Assembly: GCF_024707125.1 (NCBI RefSeq)
Contig: NZ_JANQAH010000007.1
Span: 620,001 to 684,000, forward strand
Source of the DNA: Devosia sp.
GTDB taxonomy: Bacteria; Pseudomonadota; Alphaproteobacteria; Rhizobiales; Devosiaceae
Length of the DNA stretch: 64,000 bases
Reading direction: 5' to 3'
Within the stretch, counting starts at the first letter, position 1; each line of letters begins with the position of its first letter. The notes under the pieces are model-generated. The model was not told where the DNA came from, searched no databases, and was given only the letters and a program-made list of their open reading frames with translations. The translations under genes were made by a program, and so were the position numbers. This document shows, piece by piece, positions 43,893-54,308 of the stretch.

Positions 43893-45995
43893 CTACTCCG
43901 CGGCCTGCCGGAGACCGGCAGCCAGCGCGGCGCATTCACCCATGACGGCCGAAGCGCGTGCAATCGGGTTGCTGAGATAGAAATCGGCGACGGCCGAACC
44001 GAACGGCGCCGACTTGGTCTTGATAGCAGCCTTGGCGAGCTTGCCGAGGTCGGCAACCTTGCCCGGGGCGATCTCATCGACATTGGCCAGGTGCGGGAAT
44101 TCGGCATAGAGGGCCGAACGCAGCTGGGCCAGCGAGTTGTACGGGAGCGGCTTGCCGATGGCGCCGGAAAGGGCACGGAAAATGGCCCAATCTTCCTTGG
44201 CGTCGCCCGGCGGGAACACGGAACGGGCGGTCTGCTGGACGCGGCCTTCGGTGTTCACATAGGTGCCCGACTTTTCGGTATAGGTCGCAGCCGGCAGGAT
44301 GACGTCGGCGCGGTGTGCACCCTGGTCGCCGTGCGAACCGACATAGACGACGAATGCCTTGCCCATGGCGGACATGTCGTATTCGTCGGCGCCGAGCAGG
44401 AACAGGACGTCGAGTTCGCCCTTGCCGGCCAGAGCGATCTGGTCAGCCGAGCAGACGCCGCCGTCATGCGGCACGAAGCCGATGTCGATGCCACCAACGC
44501 GGCTGGCCGCATTGTGGAGCAGCGCGAAACCGTTCCAGCCCTCGGCGACATTAGCGCCGGTGGCGAGCTTGGAGGCAATCGCAATGACATCGCGGCCGAC
44601 CTGCTTGCCGAGGCTGGCATGCGAGACAGCGGCTTCGCCGACGATGATGATCGGACGCTGGGCCTTGGCGAGGATTTCGCCGAAGGAGCCCTTGCCGGCA
44701 GCAACGTCAACGAGGGTTTCAAAGCCTTCGCCGAGATAGTCGTAGGTGTAGGTGAGGTCGGCGCGTTCGCCGATCACGCCCACGGGGATGTTCTTGGCGC
44801 GCCAGGTCTTACGGATGCGCGCGTTGATGAGCGAGGCTTCCTTGCGCGGATTGGCGCCGATGATCAGCACGGCGTCAGCTTCTTCAATGCCGGCAATGGT
44901 CGGATTGAAGATGTAGGCCGAGCGCGGCATCGAGGGATCGATGCCCGACATGGCAGGACGGACGTCGGTATTGCCCGAACCGATCGAAGCGAGCAGGCCC
45001 TTGAGGGCGTACATTTCTTCGACGGCAGCGAGATCGCCAGCGATGGCGCCGACCTTGTTGCCGGCCTTCTTCACGCGAGCGGCAACAGCCGACAGGGCTT
45101 CTTCCCAGGTGGTGGCCTGGAGCTTGCCGTTCTTGCGAACGTATGGGCGATCGAGGCGCTGGTTTTTGAGGCCATCCCAGATGAAGCGGGTCTTGTCGGA
45201 GATCCACTCTTCGTTGATGGCTTCGTTGACGCGCGGCATGATGCGCATGACTTCGCGGCCACGGCTATCGACGCGGATGGCCGAACCGACGGCATCCATC
45301 ACATCGATGGATTCGGTCTTGGTCAGCTCCCACGGACGGGCGTTGAAGGCATAAGGCTTGGAGGTCAGAGCGCCAACCGGGCAAAGGTCGATGACATTGC
45401 CCTGGAGTTCGCTCGACAGCGCCTTTTCGAGATAGGTGGTGATCTCGGCGTCTTCGCCGCGACCAAGCAGACCCATTTCGGCAATGCCGGCGACTTCGGT
45501 GGTGAAGCGGACGCAACGCGTGCAGTGAATGCAGCGGTTCATCGAAGTCTTGACCAGCGGCCCGATGTACTTGTCTTCGACAGCGCGCTTGTTTTCGTGG
45601 AAGCGCGACTTATCTACACCGTAGGCCATGGCCTGGTCCTGAAGGTCGCACTCGCCGCCCTGATCGCAGATCGGGCAGTCCAGCGGGTGATTGACCAGCA
45701 GGAATTCCATCACGCCTTCACGGGCCTTTTTGACCATGGGCGTGTTGGTGAACATTTCGGGCGGCTCGCCATTGGGGCCCGGACGCAGGTCCTTGACCGC
45801 CATGGCGCACGAAGCCTGCGGCTTCGGGGGACCGCCCTTCACTTCGACGAGACACATGCGGCAGTTGCCCGCGACCGAAAGACGGTCGTGGTAGCAGAAG
45901 CGCGGGATTTCCGCGCCGGCGGCTTCCGCTGCCTGCATGAGGGTGTAGTAATCAGGGACTTCGACGAGCGTGCCGTCTACCTTGATCTGTGCCAT
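43893..45995 (-). CDS. nuoG: NADH-quinone oxidoreductase subunit G
   Basis: The largest peripheral subunit, about 700 residues. An N-terminal [2Fe-2S] domain shows CYHDRLSVAGNCRMC near residue 38, followed by the HPLDCPICDQGGECDLQDQA cluster motif and the CIHCTRCVRF motif, then a molybdopterin-oxidoreductase-like domain without metal cofactor. I prefer ATG 45995, giving MAQIKVDGTLVEVPDYYTL; six extra codons upstream are optional. It starts 4 bp after nuoF. Confidence 0.94.
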   Translation of the reverse strand: MAQIKVDGTLVEVPDYYTLMQAAEAAGAEIPRFCYHDRLSVAGNCRMCLVEVKGGPPKPQASCAMAVKDLRPGPNGEPPEMFTNTPMVKKAREGVMEFLLVNHPLDCPICDQGGECDLQDQAMAYGVDKSRFHENKRAVEDKYIGPLVKTSMNRCIHCTRCVRFTTEVAGIAEMGLLGRGEDAEITTYLEKALSSELQGNVIDLCPVGALTSKPYAFNARPWELTKTESIDVMDAVGSAIRVDSRGREVMRIMPRVNEAINEEWISDKTRFIWDGLKNQRLDRPYVRKNGKLQATTWEEALSAVAARVKKAGNKVGAIAGDLAAVEEMYALKGLLASIGSGNTDVRPAMSGIDPSMPRSAYIFNPTIAGIEEADAVLIIGANPRKEASLINARIRKTWRAKNIPVGVIGERADLTYTYDYLGEGFETLVDVAAGKGSFGEILAKAQRPIIIVGEAAVSHASLGKQVGRDVIAIASKLATGANVAEGWNGFALLHNAASRVGGIDIGFVPHDGGVCSADQIALAGKGELDVLFLLGADEYDMSAMGKAFVVYVGSHGDQGAHRADVILPAATYTEKSGTYVNTEGRVQQTARSVFPPGDAKEDWAIFRALSGAIGKPLPYNSLAQLRSALYAEFPHLANVDEIAPGKVADLGKLAKAAIKTKSAPFGSAVADFYLSNPIARASAVMGECAALAAGLRQAAE

Positions 45996-45999
45996 CGGC

Positions 46000-47308
46000 T
46001 CACTCCGCCGCAATCGACGGCACGGCGCCGTCGCTGGTCGAGGACCAGGTATATTGATCGATCCGCGCTTCGATCACGTCACGGAAGTTGCGGATCAGGC
46101 CCTGGATCGGCCAAGCGGCCGCGTCGCCAAGGGCGCAAATGGTGTGACCTTCGATCTGCTTGGTGACCGAGAACAGCATGTCGATTTCGCGCTTCTGGGC
46201 GCGGCCTTCGACCATGCGCTCCATAACGCGCATCATCCAGCCGGTGCCTTCACGGCACGGCGTGCACTGGCCGCAGCTCTCGTGCTTGAAGAAAGCAGCG
46301 ATGCGCCAGATGGCCCGGATGATGTCGGTGGACTTGTCCATGACAATCATGCCGCCGGTGCCAAAGGACGACTTCTTTTCGCGCAGACCGTCAAAGTCCA
46401 TCACGGCAGTCATCATGTCTTCGCCGCGCACGACGGGGCACGAAGCGCCACCCGGGATAACGGCGAGGAGATTGTCCCAGCCGCCGCGGATGCCGCCGCA
46501 GTGCTTTTCGATGATGTCCTTGAAGCTTTCGCCAAGGGCTTCTTCGAAGGTCGCCGGCTTGTTCACATGGCCCGAGACCATGAACAGCTTGGTGCCGACA
46601 TTGTTCGGGCGGCCGATGGACGAGAACCAGGCGCCGGAGCGACGCAGGATTTCCGGGACGACGGCGATCGACTCGACGTTGTTGACGGTGGTCGGGTTGC
46701 CATAGACGCCCATGCCGGCCGGGAACGGCGGCTTGAGGCGGGGCTGGCCCTTCTTGCCTTCGAGCGATTCCATCAGTGCGGTTTCTTCGCCGCAAATGTA
46801 AGCGCCGGCGCCGTGATGGACGATGATGTCCAGATCCCAGCCGTGGATATTGTCCTTGCCGATCAGCTTGGCGTCGTAGGCCTCCTGAACGGCTTCCTCT
46901 AGGCGCTGACGTTCGCGGATGAATTCACCGCGGACATAGATGAAGGCCAGGTGCGCATCCATGGCGCGCGAGGCGATCAGGCAGCCTTCGATCAGATGGT
47001 GCGGATCGTGACGCAGGATTTCGCGGTCCTTGCACGTACCGGGCTCGGATTCGTCAGCGTTGACGAGGAGATAATGCGGACGGCCATCGCTGACCTTGGG
47101 CATGAAGCTCCACTTGAGACCAGTGGGGAAACCGGCGCCGCCACGGCCGCGCAGGCCCGAACCCTTGACCTCGTTGGTGATCCAATCGCGGCCCTGATCG
47201 AGAAATTCCTTCGTACCAACCCGAGGAGCCACGCGCACGCGCGCCTTCGAGGCGCCAGTCGTGCTGGCCGTAGAGGTTGGTAAAAATGCGGTCTTTATCA
47301 GCGAGCAT
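46000..47308 (-). CDS. nuoF: NADH-quinone oxidoreductase subunit F (frameshifted in this sequence)
   Basis: Binds NADH and FMN and carries cluster N3, the electron entry point. The N-terminus [18 protein letters not shown] is in one frame and the rest in another; removing one base from the CCC at 47220-47222 gives [18 protein letters not shown] and a protein of about 435 residues, the usual length. The NADH/FMN loop [16 protein letters not shown] and [15 protein letters not shown] are intact. Its ATG overlaps the nuoE stop (TAATG). As complex I is otherwise complete, an indel error is the likely explanation. Confidence 0.92.
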
Positions 47309-48648
47309 TAGCGCGGGTCCTTCCCGAACACCTTGCGATATTCCTCAACCCCGCCGCGGGCGAGGACTTCGGCCTGTTGCAGCCAGTTGTCACGCGCAAC
47401 GCGACCCTTGAAGTTGAGACTGGATTCCAGAGCCGTGATCTGATCCGGCGTCATCTTCGCAACCTGGCTCCACTTGGTGATGCCAACTGCGTTGAGCTTG
47501 CCTTCGAGGACCGGACCAACGCCCGAGATCAGCTTGAGATCGTCTGCAGGGCCTTCCTGCTTCTGAAACAGGGGCGTGGGGCCACCGGTCTCAGCCGTCG
47601 GGCTCAGGCCTTCGGCGGGAGCAGCAACGACCTTCTTGGTCGATTTCTTCACCGAGGTGGCGGCAGCGTCGCCAGCGGGGGCATCGGCCGACTTCTTGCC
47701 GGGAGCCTTGCCGCCATCAACCTTGGCCGCCTTGGATTCGGCGCCGACAGCATCTTCGCGCATTTCCTTGGCGGGCTTGCCGGTTGCCTTTGCCGAAGCA
47801 TTGGCGGCCTTGCGTTCGCCTTCGGCCTTGGCCTCGGAAACCTTGGCTTCCTTGGGCGTACCCTTGAGGGCAGGCGCGGATTCTTCCGAAACATCCTTGG
47901 GCTTGGCGGCCGTGGTCGGCGCGGGAGCCGCAGCGGCCGGAGCCGGCGCAGCGGCCGCTGGAGCGGGCGCGCCTGCGGTAGCTGGCGCTGAACCTTCCGG
48001 CGGCGGGGGCGGCACGAACTTTTCGCGCTTGGCCGTCGGCTTTTCGAGCAGGGTCGTCTGACCGCCTTCGGCGGCAGCGTTCAGGCGCTCGATCTGGGTG
48101 CCCGGCTTGATGGTGTCGCCCTTGCCGGCCTGGAACGCATCGATGATTTCTTCGAGGCGACCGGCCGTGAGGTCTTCATAGGTGTCGTGGTAGATGGTGA
48201 CCATCGGTGCGTTGACGCAGGCGCCAGCGCATTCGACTTCTTCCCAGGACAGCGTGCCATCTTCGTTGAGATGGTGCGGATCGTGATGGATCTTGCTCTT
48301 GCAGACCTCGATCAGTTCCCCTGCCCCGCGCAGCATGCACGGCGTGGTACCGCAAACCTGAACGTGGGCACGCGTGCCGACGGGCTGCAGCTGGAACTGG
48401 GTATAGAAGGTCGCGACTTCGAGCACGCGGATATAGGCCATGCCGAGCATCTCGGCGACCTTTTCAATGGTCGCGCGGGAAACCCAGCCGTCCTGATCCT
48501 GCGCACGCATAAGCAGCGGGATAACGGCAGACTGCTGACGGCCGGCCGGGTAAAGCGCAATGCGCTTTTCGGCCCAGGCCTGATTAGCATCACTAAAGGC
48601 GAAACTTGCCGGCTGAACCGACTCGTCTGCAAGGCGTCGCACGCTCAT
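47308..48648 (-). CDS. nuoE: NADH-quinone oxidoreductase subunit E with long C-terminal extension
   Basis: The first 170 residues are the thioredoxin-like [2Fe-2S] subunit with [20 protein letters not shown] and [11 protein letters not shown]. About 180 residues rich in Ala, Pro and Lys follow, then a helix-hairpin-helix-like domain with [20 protein letters not shown], ending near [15 protein letters not shown]. At 446 residues it is far longer than E. coli NuoE (166); I recall similar extensions in other Hyphomicrobiales. The role of the tail is unknown; it could help assembly or bind a partner. The gene ends in a one-base overlap with nuoF. Confidence 0.93.
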   Translation of the reverse strand: MSVRRLADESVQPASFAFSDANQAWAEKRIALYPAGRQQSAVIPLLMRAQDQDGWVSRATIEKVAEMLGMAYIRVLEVATFYTQFQLQPVGTRAHVQVCGTTPCMLRGAGELIEVCKSKIHHDPHHLNEDGTLSWEEVECAGACVNAPMVTIYHDTYEDLTAGRLEEIIDAFQAGKGDTIKPGTQIERLNAAAEGGQTTLLEKPTAKREKFVPPPPPEGSAPATAGAPAPAAAAPAPAAAAPAPTTAAKPKDVSEESAPALKGTPKEAKVSEAKAEGERKAANASAKATGKPAKEMREDAVGAESKAAKVDGGKAPGKKSADAPAGDAAATSVKKSTKKVVAAPAEGLSPTAETGGPTPLFQKQEGPADDLKLISGVGPVLEGKLNAVGITKWSQVAKMTPDQITALESSLNFKGRVARDNWLQQAEVLARGGVEEYRKVFGKDPR

Positions 48649-49838
48649 CAGCGATCAACCTCTCCGAACACAATATCAATCGACCCGAGGATCGCGGTGA
48701 CGTCTGCCAGCATGTGGCCGCGGCAGAGCCAGTCCATGGCGCTCAGATGGGCAAAGCCCGGGGCGCGGATGTGACAGCGATAGGGCTTGTTGGTGCCATC
48801 GGACACCACATAGACGCCGAACTCACCCTTGGGCGCTTCGACGGCGGCGTAGATCTCGCCGGCCGGAACCTTGAAGCCTTCGGTGTAGAGCTTGAAGTGA
48901 TGGATCAATGCTTCCATCGACTGCTTCATCTCACCGCGCTTGGGCGGAACGACCTTGCCATCGACAGAGGCCACAGGGCCCTTGCCTTCCGGCGCGTTCA
49001 GCTTTTCGACGCACTGCTTCATGATCTTGTTGGCCTGCCGCATTTCTTCCATGCGGATCAGGTAGCGATCGTAGCAGTCGCCATTGGAGCCGGTCGGGAT
49101 ATCGAAATCCATTTCGGCATAGGCGTCGTAGGGCTGGGCCTTGCGCAGATCCCAGGCGGCGCCGGAGCCGCGGACCATGACGCCCGAGAAACCCCTGCCC
49201 CATGCTTCTTCGAGCGGGACGACGCCGATATCGACGTTACGCTGCTTGAAGATGCGGTTGTCGGTGAGGAGCGTGTCGATGTCGGCGAGTGCTGCGGGGA
49301 ATTCGTCGCAGAAGGTGCCGATGTCGTCGACGAGCGCCTGCGGCAGGTCCTGATGGACGCCACCGGGACGGAAATAGGCAGCGTGCATGCGGGCGCCCGA
49401 AGCGCGCTCATAGAAAACCATGAGCTTTTCGCGCTGTTCGAAGCCCCAGAGCGGCGGGGTCAGCGCGCCGATGTCCATGGCCTGAGTGGTCACGTTCATC
49501 AGGTGAGCGAGCAAGCGGCCGATTTCGGCATAGAGCACGCGGATCAGCTGACCACGGCGCGGCACTTCGATGCCGAGCATGCGCTCGACGGCCAGGGCAA
49601 AGGCATGCTCCTGGTTCATCGGGGCCACGTAGTCGAGGCGGTCGAAATAGGGAACCGCCTGCAGGTAGGTCTTGTATTCGATCAGCTTTTCAGTGCCGCG
49701 GTGCAGCAGGCCGACGTGCGGATCGACACGTTCAACAAGCTCGCCATCGAGCTCGAGAATCATGCGCAGCACGCCGTGGGCCGAGGGGTGAACCGGGCCG
49801 AAGTTGATCGTGAAATTGCGGACGTCGACTTCTGACAT
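48648..49838 (-). CDS. nuoD: NADH-quinone oxidoreductase subunit D
   Basis: A 396-residue subunit descended from the large subunit of NiFe hydrogenases; with NuoB it forms the quinone-reduction site. [20 protein letters not shown] near the N-terminus has the quinone-site histidine; [18 protein letters not shown] is also typical. It is separate from nuoC, and the two overlap by a TGATG. Confidence 0.96.
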   Translation of the reverse strand: MSEVDVRNFTINFGPVHPSAHGVLRMILELDGELVERVDPHVGLLHRGTEKLIEYKTYLQAVPYFDRLDYVAPMNQEHAFALAVERMLGIEVPRRGQLIRVLYAEIGRLLAHLMNVTTQAMDIGALTPPLWGFEQREKLMVFYERASGARMHAAYFRPGGVHQDLPQALVDDIGTFCDEFPAALADIDTLLTDNRIFKQRNVDIGVVPLEEAWGRGFSGVMVRGSGAAWDLRKAQPYDAYAEMDFDIPTGSNGDCYDRYLIRMEEMRQANKIMKQCVEKLNAPEGKGPVASVDGKVVPPKRGEMKQSMEALIHHFKLYTEGFKVPAGEIYAAVEAPKGEFGVYVVSDGTNKPYRCHIRAPGFAHLSAMDWLCRGHMLADVTAILGSIDIVFGEVDR

Positions 49839-50476
49839 CAGTTCTTCGCCTTCTCGTCACCGGGCAGCACGTAATCCGTACCTTCCCAAGGCGACAAATA
49901 ATCGAACGAGCGGAATTCCTGAGCCAGGGCAACCGGCTCATAGACCACGCGGCGGCGCTCTTCGTCGTAACGCACTTCCACAAAGCCAGTGAGCGGGAAA
50001 TCCTTGCGCAGCGGATGGCCGTCAAAGCCATAGTCCGTGAGGATGCGGCGCAGGTCGGGGTGGCCGGAGAACAGCACGCCGTAGAGATCGTAGGTCTCGC
50101 GCTCGAACCAATCGGCACCGGCGAAGACGCCGGTGATCGAGGGAACGGGCGTTGCCTCATCGGCCTGCACCTTGACGCGGACGCGCTGGTTCAAGTGCGG
50201 GCTCATGAAGTGGTAGACCACGTCAAAGCGGAATTCGCGCGAGGGATAGTCGGCGCCGCACACATCAACGAAGGAGATGAAACGGCACTTTGCGTCGTCA
50301 CGAAGGAAGGTGACGACGTCGACGATGGAATCGCGCTGGGCGGTGATGGTCAGGTCGCCGAAGGCGTGTTCGAAGCCGGTTACTGCCTCGCCGAGCGAGG
50401 CAGCAATGTGTTCGCCGAGGGCGACCAGCGGGTGGACTTCGATGACGGGCTCGACGGTTTCAACAGTATCGGTCAT
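49838..50476 (-). CDS. nuoC: NADH-quinone oxidoreductase subunit C
   Basis: A 212-residue peripheral subunit (30 kDa family). The signature [20 protein letters not shown] and the downstream [19 protein letters not shown] are intact. It has no cofactor and stabilises the NuoB-D module. The ten-base gap to nuoB and the overlap with nuoD place it firmly in the operon. Confidence 0.95.
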   Translation of the reverse strand: MTDTVETVEPVIEVHPLVALGEHIAASLGEAVTGFEHAFGDLTITAQRDSIVDVVTFLRDDAKCRFISFVDVCGADYPSREFRFDVVYHFMSPHLNQRVRVKVQADEATPVPSITGVFAGADWFERETYDLYGVLFSGHPDLRRILTDYGFDGHPLRKDFPLTGFVEVRYDEERRRVVYEPVALAQEFRSFDYLSPWEGTDYVLPGDEKAKN

Positions 50477-50485
50477 GGCCCGGCC

Positions 50486-51067
50486 CTATCGCTCGATCGT
50501 GCCGTCGCGGCGGATCTTCTTTTGCAGCAACAGGATGCCGTAAAGAAGCGCCTCGGCGGTCGGAGGGCAGCCGGGGACATAGACGTCCACGGGCAGGATG
50601 CGATCGCAACCGCGCACCACCGAATAGGAATAGTGATAATAGCCGCCGCCATTGGCGCAGGAGCCCATGGAGATGACGTAGCGCGGCTCGGGCATCTGGT
50701 CGTAGACCTTGCGCAGAGCGGGCGCCATCTTGTTGGTCAGCGTGCCGGCGACGATGAGAACGTCGGACTGGCGCGGCGAAGCGCGCGGTGCGGTGCCGAA
50801 GCGCTCGATGTCGTAGCGGGGCATCGACATCTGCATCATTTCAACGGCGCAGCAGGCCAGGCCCGTCTGCATCCACATCAGCGAGCCGGTACGGGCCCAG
50901 GTGATGAGCTGCGACACGGTGGTGACGAGGAAGCCCTTGTCGGCCAGCTCGTTGTTCACGCCTACAAAAAACGGATCTTCGGCGCCGAACGGCTTGCCGG
51001 TTGCCGGGTCGAGAGCGCCGGTGGGACGGGGAGTCACCAGCGTCGCGTTGGAGGGGCTCAATCCCAT
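50486..51067 (-). CDS. nuoB: NADH-quinone oxidoreductase subunit B
   Basis: Carries cluster N2, the last electron carrier before quinone. Cysteines lie in [32 protein letters not shown] sequence and [15 protein letters not shown] prefer the ATG at 51067 ([19 protein letters not shown]) because AAGGAG lies eight bases upstream; an ATG seven codons earlier is in frame. The start overlaps the end of nuoA by 10 bp. Product 193 residues. Confidence 0.94.
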   Translation of the reverse strand: MGLSPSNATLVTPRPTGALDPATGKPFGAEDPFFVGVNNELADKGFLVTTVSQLITWARTGSLMWMQTGLACCAVEMMQMSMPRYDIERFGTAPRASPRQSDVLIVAGTLTNKMAPALRKVYDQMPEPRYVISMGSCANGGGYYHYSYSVVRGCDRILPVDVYVPGCPPTAEALLYGILLLQKKIRRDGTIER

Positions 51068-51423
51068 TCCAGAGCTCCTTTGCGCCATTCATAAATAAAG
51101 CCGACGGTCAGCACGCCGAGGAAGACCATCACCGACCAGAAGCCGAACCAACCGATGTCGTGGAAAGCCACGGCCCAGGGGAAGAGGAACGCCACTTCAA
51201 GGTCAAAGATGATGAAGAGAATCGACACCAGATAGAATCGGACGTCGACCTTCATGCGCGCGTCGTCGAAGGCATCGAAGCCTGCTTCGAATGCGGACAG
51301 CTTTTCCGGATCGGGCTTGCGGTAGGCAACAAGCCACGGCGCCACGAGGAGCGCACCACCGATGACGGCGGCAAGTCCGATAAAGAGAAGGATTGGCAGG
51401 TAATTGCTGAGCAAGTCAGTCAT
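51058..51423 (-). CDS. nuoA: NADH-quinone oxidoreductase subunit A
   Basis: First gene of the complex I operon, a 121-residue three-helix membrane subunit. The start at 51423 gives [16 protein letters not shown]; the [21 protein letters not shown] loop and [16 protein letters not shown] with conserved acidic residues are present. Nineteen upstream codons in frame lack homology. Confidence 0.94.
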   Translation of the reverse strand: MTDLLSNYLPILLFIGLAAVIGGALLVAPWLVAYRKPDPEKLSAFEAGFDAFDDARMKVDVRFYLVSILFIIFDLEVAFLFPWAVAFHDIGWFGFWSVMVFLGVLTVGFIYEWRKGALEWD

Positions 51424-51704
51424 GCGGCAGCCTAAGGTTCGAGCCGGTCGGAGGGTCCCGGCGATCCGCGAGGCGAGCAAGCAATTGGGGCGAGCCGACC
51501 ACCGCGTCAGTTGATGGCTAGGGCTTAGACCTTCCCCTAAATGGTTTCAAGGGAAAGAAAATATGACCTGAAAAATCATATATCTAAGCCGCATGGCTGG
51601 AAAAGCTTATGGCTTCAGAGACGTGAGTTTGACGTAAATATTGGCGCGTGCAATGCGAATTTTGGAACAGGCTGCAAGCGCAATTGGCGCCCGATTATGT
51701 CGCG
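51424..51704. promoter_or_regulatory. Upstream region of the nuo operon
   Basis: No gene is present. On the minus strand TTGAAA (about 51549-51554) followed 17 bases later by TAAGCC could be a weak nuoA promoter, and an AT-rich stretch around 51560-51590 lies just upstream. The precise promoter is uncertain. Confidence 0.35.
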
Positions 51705-51742
51705 AATAAACGAAAACGGCGAGTCGATACCGACTCGCCGTT
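51705..51742 (-). terminator. Terminator of the first outer-membrane beta-barrel gene
   Basis: AACGGCGAGTCG and CGACTCGCCGTT form a perfect 12-bp stem with a four-base loop (51715-51742). On the minus strand TTCGTTTATT follows. Confidence 0.85.
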
Positions 51743-51784
51743 CGCAAGACTGGAGGATGGCGGGACGAGCCCGCCAGCCAAATC

Positions 51785-52360
51785 TTAGAAGTGGTAGAAG
51801 ACGCCGACGGTTGCCTTGGCGGCTTCAAAGAACTGGTCGCCAGCAGCGTTGGAGAAGTCACCCTGGCCGACGACTTCACCGCGTACGGTGATCGCATCGG
51901 TAACGGCGAATTCAACACCAGCACCGAGCTGGTACACGCCTTCCGAACCGCCACCGACGGTCGAAACGCCAACACCACCGATTGCGTAGATCAGGGCAGC
52001 GTCGGTCACGACAGCACCAGCGCGCAGGTTGGCGAAGAATTCGCCGCCCGAGTTGACGCTGTTCCAGGTGTAGTCGCCGGTGACTTCAACGCCGAGCAGC
52101 AGCGGATCGACGGGGATGAAGTTCACGCCGACGGCAGCACCGATGACGCCATAGGTCGAGCTCAGAGTGTGGTTGGTGTAGGCATTGGTGCCGGTCCACT
52201 GACCACCGGCGCGAGCACCGATGTAGAGGCCTTCCCAATCAAAACCAGCAGCTTCGTAGATCGGCTGCGGGGTGGTCGGGATGATCAGGTCCGCTGCCGA
52301 AGCGGCGGCGGTACCAAGAGCGGCGATCGACACGCCAATAAGCAGAGAACGAACAGACAT
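51785..52360 (-). CDS. Outer membrane beta-barrel protein (Omp25/31-like), paralogue 1
   Basis: A 191-residue exported protein. A signal peptide (MSVRSLLIGVSIAALGTAAA, cleavage probably after SAA or SAADL) precedes the motif IYEAAGFDWEGLYIGARAGG, typical of the small eight-stranded Omp25/Omp31/RopB barrels of this order. It ends in KATVGVFYHF with the terminal Phe used by the BAM machinery. The start is set at the signal peptide. It is a close paralogue of the next gene and has its own terminator, so each copy is transcribed separately. Likely roles are outer-membrane integrity and surface structure. Confidence 0.85.
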   Translation of the reverse strand: MSVRSLLIGVSIAALGTAAASAADLIIPTTPQPIYEAAGFDWEGLYIGARAGGQWTGTNAYTNHTLSSTYGVIGAAVGVNFIPVDPLLLGVEVTGDYTWNSVNSGGEFFANLRAGAVVTDAALIYAIGGVGVSTVGGGSEGVYQLGAGVEFAVTDAITVRGEVVGQGDFSNAAGDQFFEAAKATVGVFYHF

Positions 52361-52518
52361 TTTAAGCCCTCGAAGATTTCGTTGGTAACTTACTCTAACC
52401 TGACAGAGCCACACGCGCCCCGCAATGGGTTTGGCCTTCACATCGCCCAAAACGTGTCGGCTTTTCGGCAAGTGTAGCCAATCGACAACACCAGACTTCG
52501 CACTTGTTAAATCATTGG

Positions 52519-52555
52519 TAATAAACGCAAACGGCGAACCGGAAACCGGTTCGCC
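52519..52555 (-). terminator. Terminator of the second outer-membrane beta-barrel gene
   Basis: GGCGAACCGG and CCGGTTCGCC form a perfect 10-bp stem with a three-base loop (52533-52555). On the minus strand GTTTGCGTTTATT follows. Confidence 0.85.
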
Positions 52556-52612
52556 GCCTGGGTTTGCAAGACTTGTTCCGCAACGGCCTGAGCCGTCGCG
52601 AAAAATAGTGTC

Positions 52613-53188
52613 TTAGAAGTGGTAGAAAACGCCGACGGTTGCCTTGGCCGACTCAAAGAACTGGTCGCCAGCAACGTTCGAGAAGTCACCCTGGCCAACG
52701 AGTTCACCGCGGACGGTGATCGCATCGGTCACGGCAACTTCGACGCCGCCACCAAGCTGGTAGACGGATTCGGTGGTGTTGCCGGTGGTGTTCACGCCAA
52801 CGCCGCCGAGGGCATAGACGAGCACGGAGTCGGTGACGACAGCGCCAGCGCGGAGGTTGGCGAAGAATTCACCCGACGAGGTGTTGTTTGCCCAGGTCCA
52901 GTCACCGGTGACTTCAGCACCGATCAGGAACGGATCAACCGGGATGAAGTTCACGCCGACAGCAGCACCGACAACGCCATAGGTGGTGTTGATGGTGGTG
53001 TTTGCGTACTGGTTTGCACCAGTCCACTGGCCGCCAGCGCGGACACCAGCATAGAGACCGGACCAATCGAAGCCAGCAGCTTCATAGATCGGCTGCGGGG
53101 TGGTCGGGATGATCAGATCAGCAGCCTGAGCGCCACCAACCATGAGTGCAGCGGCAGCAACGCCGAGCGAGAGAGAACGTACAAACAT
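52613..53188 (-). CDS. Outer membrane beta-barrel protein (Omp25/31-like), paralogue 2
   Basis: A 191-residue protein of the same length and pattern as its neighbour, with signal peptide MFVRSLSLGVAAAALMVGGA, the IYEAAGFDWSGLYAGVRAGG motif and the end KATVGVFYHF. The two copies share most of their sequence by eye, clearly a tandem duplication, and differ mainly in the signal peptide and outer loops. An alternative start five codons upstream (MGVQD) is possible. A terminator follows 58 bp after the stop. Confidence 0.85.
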   Translation of the reverse strand: MFVRSLSLGVAAAALMVGGAQAADLIIPTTPQPIYEAAGFDWSGLYAGVRAGGQWTGANQYANTTINTTYGVVGAAVGVNFIPVDPFLIGAEVTGDWTWANNTSSGEFFANLRAGAVVTDSVLVYALGGVGVNTTGNTTESVYQLGGGVEVAVTDAITVRGELVGQGDFSNVAGDQFFESAKATVGVFYHF

Positions 53189-53456
53189 ATCTTGCACTCC
53201 CATAGAGTTAACCGTAGTCGACCGGACTAATGACTCAAGGGAGAAAAAGAGGCAACCCCGCGCCAACACATATTGGGCGGTGCGGATAAGTTTTCATGAC
53301 CAAAACGACCCGAGTGTTGCCTTTAGGTCTCGGAATTGGTCCAGTTTGATACAAATTGACGCATTCAGCCTTGGATCAGCGCCCGAATTTGTGACCGGAC
53401 ACCAGCCCAAATATGGCTGTTGGAGGGCACGCTGCCACATTGTTGCCCGAAATGCA

Positions 53457-53485
53457 AATGGCCCCGCAACAATTGCGGGGCCATT
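53457..53485. terminator. Terminator near the third outer-membrane beta-barrel gene
   Basis: AATGGCCCCGCAA and TTGCGGGGCCATT form a perfect 13-bp stem with a three-base loop. T-rich sequence follows on both strands (better on the plus strand), so it may work in either direction; the nearest gene ending here is the third barrel gene on the minus strand. Confidence 0.75.
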
Positions 53486-53542
53486 TTTAGAGATTCGATC
53501 AGATTCGCCGATTCTACCGACGAATCGTGGCTGCGGAGCGGG

Positions 53543-54091
53543 TCAGAAGTGGAAGGCCGCCCCAACCGTGAACTGATCCTTGGCATTGCCGCCATTGAGC
53601 GGGAAGCCGTGAAGGTATTGTGCCCGAACCGAGACATTGTCGGTCACGGCCAGTTCGACACCGCCTCCGAGCAGGACGTCATCTTCTTCCGGCACGCCGA
53701 GATCGATGCCATAGCCGCCGGCTGCGTAAACGACGACATTGTCGGAAACGACGAGACCGGCACGACCGAGGATCTGGCCATAGCTGGTATTGGTGTTGCC
53801 GCCGGTGATCCCCTGTACCGCAACTTCAGCACCCAGAAGGTAGAAGTCGAATTGGGCATTCACGCCGGCCATGGCGCCGGCACCATATTGCATGCCGCCA
53901 ACCGGGCTATTCTGGATGCCGCCATAGACGCCGGCATAAAAACCGTTCCAGTCAAAGCCGGCTGCTTCTTCATAGATGGGCAATGCTGCCGGTGTGCTCG
54001 TGGGCACGGTAATCAAGTCGGCGGCGAAGGCCGAGCCCGACATCAGGGCGGTGGCAAGCGTTGCCAGGGCGATCTTGTGAGACGAGCGCAT
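53543..54091 (-). CDS. Outer membrane beta-barrel protein, divergent third copy
   Basis: A 182-residue exported barrel protein. The signal peptide MRSSHKIALATLATALMSGS ends in AFA-ADL, and the FDWNGFYAGVYGG motif and the terminal FTVGAAFHF place it in the same Omp25/31-like family as the two preceding genes, though it is clearly diverged. AAGGAGA lies ahead of the ATG at 54091. Its loops differ from the other two, so it may serve a different surface role. Confidence 0.83.
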   Translation of the reverse strand: MRSSHKIALATLATALMSGSAFAADLITVPTSTPAALPIYEEAAGFDWNGFYAGVYGGIQNSPVGGMQYGAGAMAGVNAQFDFYLLGAEVAVQGITGGNTNTSYGQILGRAGLVVSDNVVVYAAGGYGIDLGVPEEDDVLLGGGVELAVTDNVSVRAQYLHGFPLNGGNAKDQFTVGAAFHF

Positions 54092-54308
54092 CGCGTTTCT
54101 CCTTAGCACTACAACCAGCAGGTGGGAGAAGAACGGAAGAATGATCCGCGCGTTCCACCACTGGTTTTCCATGACCGCCGGGCGATGCCGATGTGCAACA
54201 CCGACTCCGGCGACCGGCAAGGAAGTTCGCCACCCAATCCGGCTGTAAGCCGCCCATTGAGGGGCCAAAACAAGGCACCGCGCCGCCGTTGCATTGGAGT
54301 CACACCGC

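Noticed and set aside
42774..46166. Very long plus-strand open frame opposite nuoH and nuoG
   Set aside because: Antisense to conserved complex I genes; frame openness follows from codon bias of the real genes.
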